A DNA stretch of 12,232 nucleotides. It comes from Haplosporangium gracile (lineage: Eukaryota; Mortierellomycota; Mortierellomycetes; Mortierellales; Mortierellaceae). Where the stretch lies: the NCBI GenBank assembly GCA_015499985.1, contig JAAAUF010000876.1:1-12232 (forward strand), read 5' to 3'. The position numbers and the translations under genes are program-made. This document shows, one piece after another, positions 9,401 to 12,232 of the stretch; the first letter of the stretch is position 1; the number at the start of each line of letters is the position of its first letter. The notes beneath the pieces are model-generated. The model searched no databases, was not told the DNA's origin, and was given only the letters and a program-made list of their open reading frames with translations.

Positions 9401-12163
9401 CGTCGAGCTATCACTTCCAGAACGATCCCGATGTCCACTTCAACCGTGCGCTGCCCGACAAGCTCTCGCCTCTGGAGGAGCGAGTCGCCGAGGTGGATGA
9501 GGCTGCCAGGCTGCTTCGACACCATATCCTGACCATCTTGCGGTTCTCTATCTGCTGTCCTTACAAGGATGTCAAGATCTGCCTTGTCGGACTCTTGAAC
9601 GAGCTTGAGGTAAAACCAACATCATCTTTTTGCCTTTCTCTTTACCATGTCATCCTTTCGGTTTGGCTATTGTTATTTTTTATGCGTTGATGTCAGTCTT
9701 GATCAGTTAGTTCGTTTTTCTGCTCGTTTGTTGTTATTGTTAACATAACACTCACCTTTTTTCTTTTGTTTACCTTATTCTATGACTTATTTTGCCTATT
9801 GCTTCCCCTCCCCACCTTACTTTCCTTCTATCCTCTCTCCCCACATACTCTGAACACAAAAAACTTATCAACACGACATGTACAGTCCCTCAACATTCCG
9901 ATCCCAAGGCCGATCCACCCTTCAGCATCGTTCTTTATTGAACCCAAGGACATCTATCTCCTCGACAGCCCCGAAAACTCGAGGTGTCCCTCGCCTACTC
10001 TCTCAGCAAAGGACCGGTCTTCATCTTCATCCTCCCTCTCAACCCTCCCCGCCACAGCCGCCGGATGTTTGCCCCCCTCGGTCGGTTGTGTGCCCGATGA
10101 GGCAACAAAGCAGATCATGACACAGACCTTTGCCAATTACGGCCGGACTAGCAACCTCTTCCGTATCATGGCGTTTTTCCCTACCTTTTGGGAGAAGTTT
10201 GAGTGCTCTCAGACATGTATGATGAACGGACCAGGACCCATTCCCAAACCTTGGCGATGCTATGTCGCTATCATGGTAAGCAATTGCAATTAGAATTAGA
10301 GCGATCCCAATCCCCTTTTCTACTACTTTCTTTTCTCTCACTCGCGCTCCTGCTCAGAGTACCCACAAATCCTACTAATGGGAAAGGGGTTAATAGGAGT
10401 TGGGAACGATGATATCATTTTCGGCTTTGCTTCGAACACTATGGCTGTTTGAGACTAACGCATTCTCTTCATTGGCCAATTCACCCTGGGTGCCAATTTA
10501 GGCGGCGTCTCAATACAACTGCCAGTATATGGTCTCGATGATGAAGCTGGACTACCTGACCAGCGGTGGCGACCCAACCTGGCTCAATGGACTGCAGTAT
10601 ACCACCCAAAAGATCCGGAACCTCGCCAAGCTCAACGGACTGATGGCGCACCAGCCTTGGAGACTCAAGCCCCGACACATTCAGGAGCTCGTCTGCCGCG
10701 AAACCAAGCACAACCCACACAATGTCTGGACCATCAGTGAGCTGGCTCAAGTGATGGTCATCCTCTCGACAGTCCACAGCATCAGCATGTTTGTCGCCGC
10801 CTCCGGAATCGTCCCTGAGATTGACATGGTTGGCGGAACCTTTGTGGACTTTAACAAGCTGCAGGCCAGGAAAGCTCAGGAGGAGGCCATGATGAGCCCT
10901 CTGACCATGCTGCCCTCTCCTCGCTCAGACCAGGATGTGTGCGCCAACACATCCCAGGCCGGAGATGCATCGCCCTCATCTGAGGATTCACCCTCCCCCA
11001 AAGATGATCCAACTCGATCGCCCTTCCATTTCCACATCACCCTGCCTCCAATTCCTCTGTCCAAGAAAACCTACGATGAGGCGACGTCGAAGCTCCACAC
11101 CGCAGAGTTGATCAAGCGACTCTTGTTGGAGAGAGAGACTTGCTGCACTGAAGGCGAAGAGTGCGATTCCGAGTCGCTTCTGGACGAGGACCCAACTGGA
11201 CAGAATCTTCCTCCTGGCTTTGAGGAGATCGAAGACAGTGAGTGTTTTTTAGCTGATTTTTATTTGGTTTATTTCTGCGAATGTTCTATGCAGCCTAATG
11301 ATGTTAACCTCCTAAAAAATCAACCCGACCTTCTAACGTCCACCTTTTTCTTTTTTTGATCTTATTTTTTTTGCCCCCCTATTCTTCCCGTATCAGCGTT
11401 CCCCGCACCTGAACCAAGGACCATTTCCCCACCACTGTCATCGTCCCTGTCCGAGGCTATGTCGACTCAGGACCAACAGCAGTTGCAGGAGAGGGCGATC
11501 CGACCAGTCCAGGAAGATATGAGCCGTTTCCTTGACATGACGTGCCAAATCGAGCCAGCGTTGTTTGACTGTCGATCCAGCCAGTACAAGGTTTTTAGGG
11601 TGGACGAGTTCCGCTGGGAGGATGATGCGTCGGCGGTGCTGTCAAGATGTCTCCCAGAGTTGAGCGAGACCCTGGAGGATGAATTTACGGAGACGCTCAA
11701 CTTTACGGATCTAAGCTTCTTTGACGAGAACGAGGACAAGCACGATGGTGGCGTTGATACGTTTGCGTTCCGCGAGGCGATCTGGTTTTATACCCTGCGG
11801 CTGTTTGGTCTTCTTCACCAAGAATACAACTATCGAAACCTGTCCAGATTCATGAATACGACTTTGGCAGCGTACATCCGCAAGGCTTGCCATGGTATCA
11901 CAATGACGGGAGTGCCTGGGTCTCCTGATGGGTCGGAGGGTCAGCAGTTCTATCTCTCGGACAGCAACAAGGTCGATAAGAACGACTTTGACAATATGGG
12001 TTTCGAGCTCCGTCCTGAGGAGCGCTGCCACGTCAACATCATTGTGATGGAGGCCTCCAAGCAAGCTAAACTGATGTACGCGCTGCGCGCTGTCGACCGA
12101 TGGGAGCGCAAGGGCGATGGTGATGACGAGGAGGAGGACGAGGGCGCAGACGACCGGTTCTAA
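6484..12163 (+). CDS. Sestrin (PA26 family), five exons
   Basis: Sestrins are cytosolic stress proteins that in animals restrain TORC1 through GATOR2 and have been reported to have peroxide-reductase activity. The exons are 6484-6574, 8765-9609, 9886-10275, 10502-11237 and 11397-12163, all with GT-AG introns; they join in frame to 942 residues plus TAA. The N-terminal half-domain runs from about 395 to 570. Residues 407-442 align with human SESN2 without gaps, ending WRCYVAIMAASQYNCQY, followed by LTSGGDPTWLNGL and HQPW. A Ser/Pro/acidic linker spans about 572-710. The C-terminal half-domain, about 745-922, includes GVDTFAFREAIWFY and CHVNIIVMEASKQAKLMYALRAVDRW. An acidic tail follows. Residues 1-390 are extra, with Thr, Ser and Gln runs. 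Cys449 and Tyr451 of the catalytic site are present but the His position is Met456. The start is chosen for its leader and in-frame GTAAGT donor; ATG 8746 is an alternative. Confidence 0.9.
6758..6784 (+). repeat. Homopolymer junction: 21 T followed by 6 G
   Basis: Positions 6758-6778 are all T and 6779-6784 all G, within sestrin intron 1. On the minus strand this reads as C6 then A21. Exact lengths may be affected by sequencing error. Confidence 0.9.
8053..8078 (+). repeat. GAAA microsatellite
   Basis: Six perfect GAAA units (8053-8076) plus GA, inside a purine-rich block of sestrin intron 1. Confidence 0.95.
8511..8745 (+). promoter_or_regulatory. Possible internal promoter and leader at the end of sestrin intron 1
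   Basis: A long T/C tract (8511 to about 8620) is followed by a CA-rich stretch with CATTCA-type repeats (about 8660-8710), then an in-frame ATG at 8746 reading MLLSPIDDPKES into exon 2. This mirrors the layout upstream of the calmodulin and first sestrin ATGs. The same bases also serve as polypyrimidine tract and branch region for the 8764 splice acceptor, which may be the whole explanation. Confidence 0.3.
9166..9183 (+). repeat. CAG repeat encoding six glutamines
   Basis: Five CAG codons and one CAA encode a Gln run at residues 165-170 of the joined sestrin model, inside the low-complexity N-terminal extension. Confidence 0.9.
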
Positions 12164-12232
12164 AACAACAGAGCTCTGGAAGCTAATCTGTGAGATGCAT
12201 GCAGAAGGAGGAACGGTACGACGACCCTAAAA
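12164..12232 (+). other. Start of the sestrin 3' UTR
   Basis: The 69 bases after the TAA at 12161-12163 contain no AATAAA before the window ends and no further gene. The poly(A) site lies outside. Confidence 0.6.

Overview
The window looks like nuclear DNA from an early-diverging filamentous fungus, most likely of the Mortierella type. The evidence is several spliceosomal introns with GTAAGT-like donors, a canonical fungal calmodulin, mitochondrial aconitase, long pyrimidine tracts just ahead of coding starts, CA-rich 5' leaders, and a sestrin gene. As far as I know, yeasts and most Dikarya lack sestrin. The lineage assignment is inference; no search was run.

Layout, all genes on the + strand: (1) 1-105 is the last 34 codons of an aconitate hydratase, with a poly(A) signal about 100 bases later. 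(2) 786-2553 is a complete four-exon calmodulin gene (149 residues) with an upstream CRE-type octamer, paired CCAAT boxes and a 40-base pyrimidine tract. (3) 2554-5060 is mostly gene-free and holds a decamer minisatellite, a near-perfect palindrome and other inverted repeats. (4) 5061-5426 differs from its flanks: it has strong consecutive hairpins and also an unrecognised 98-codon ORF, so it is a candidate non-coding RNA or orphan gene. (5) 5427-6483 is a pyrimidine-rich promoter and leader region. (6) 6484-12163 is a five-exon sestrin (PA26-family) gene; the joined model gives 942 residues, with a 2190-base first intron that may contain a second promoter.

The genes do not form an operon. 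Aconitase is a TCA-cycle enzyme, calmodulin is the general Ca2+ sensor, and sestrin is a stress and nutrient regulator of TORC1 in animals. The most interesting content is the sestrin. Its fold is clearly recognisable, but several residues that give human SESN2 its peroxide-reductase, leucine-binding and GATOR2-binding activities appear to be replaced, and it carries a long low-complexity N-terminal extension. The structured island at 5061-5426 is the best candidate for something undescribed.
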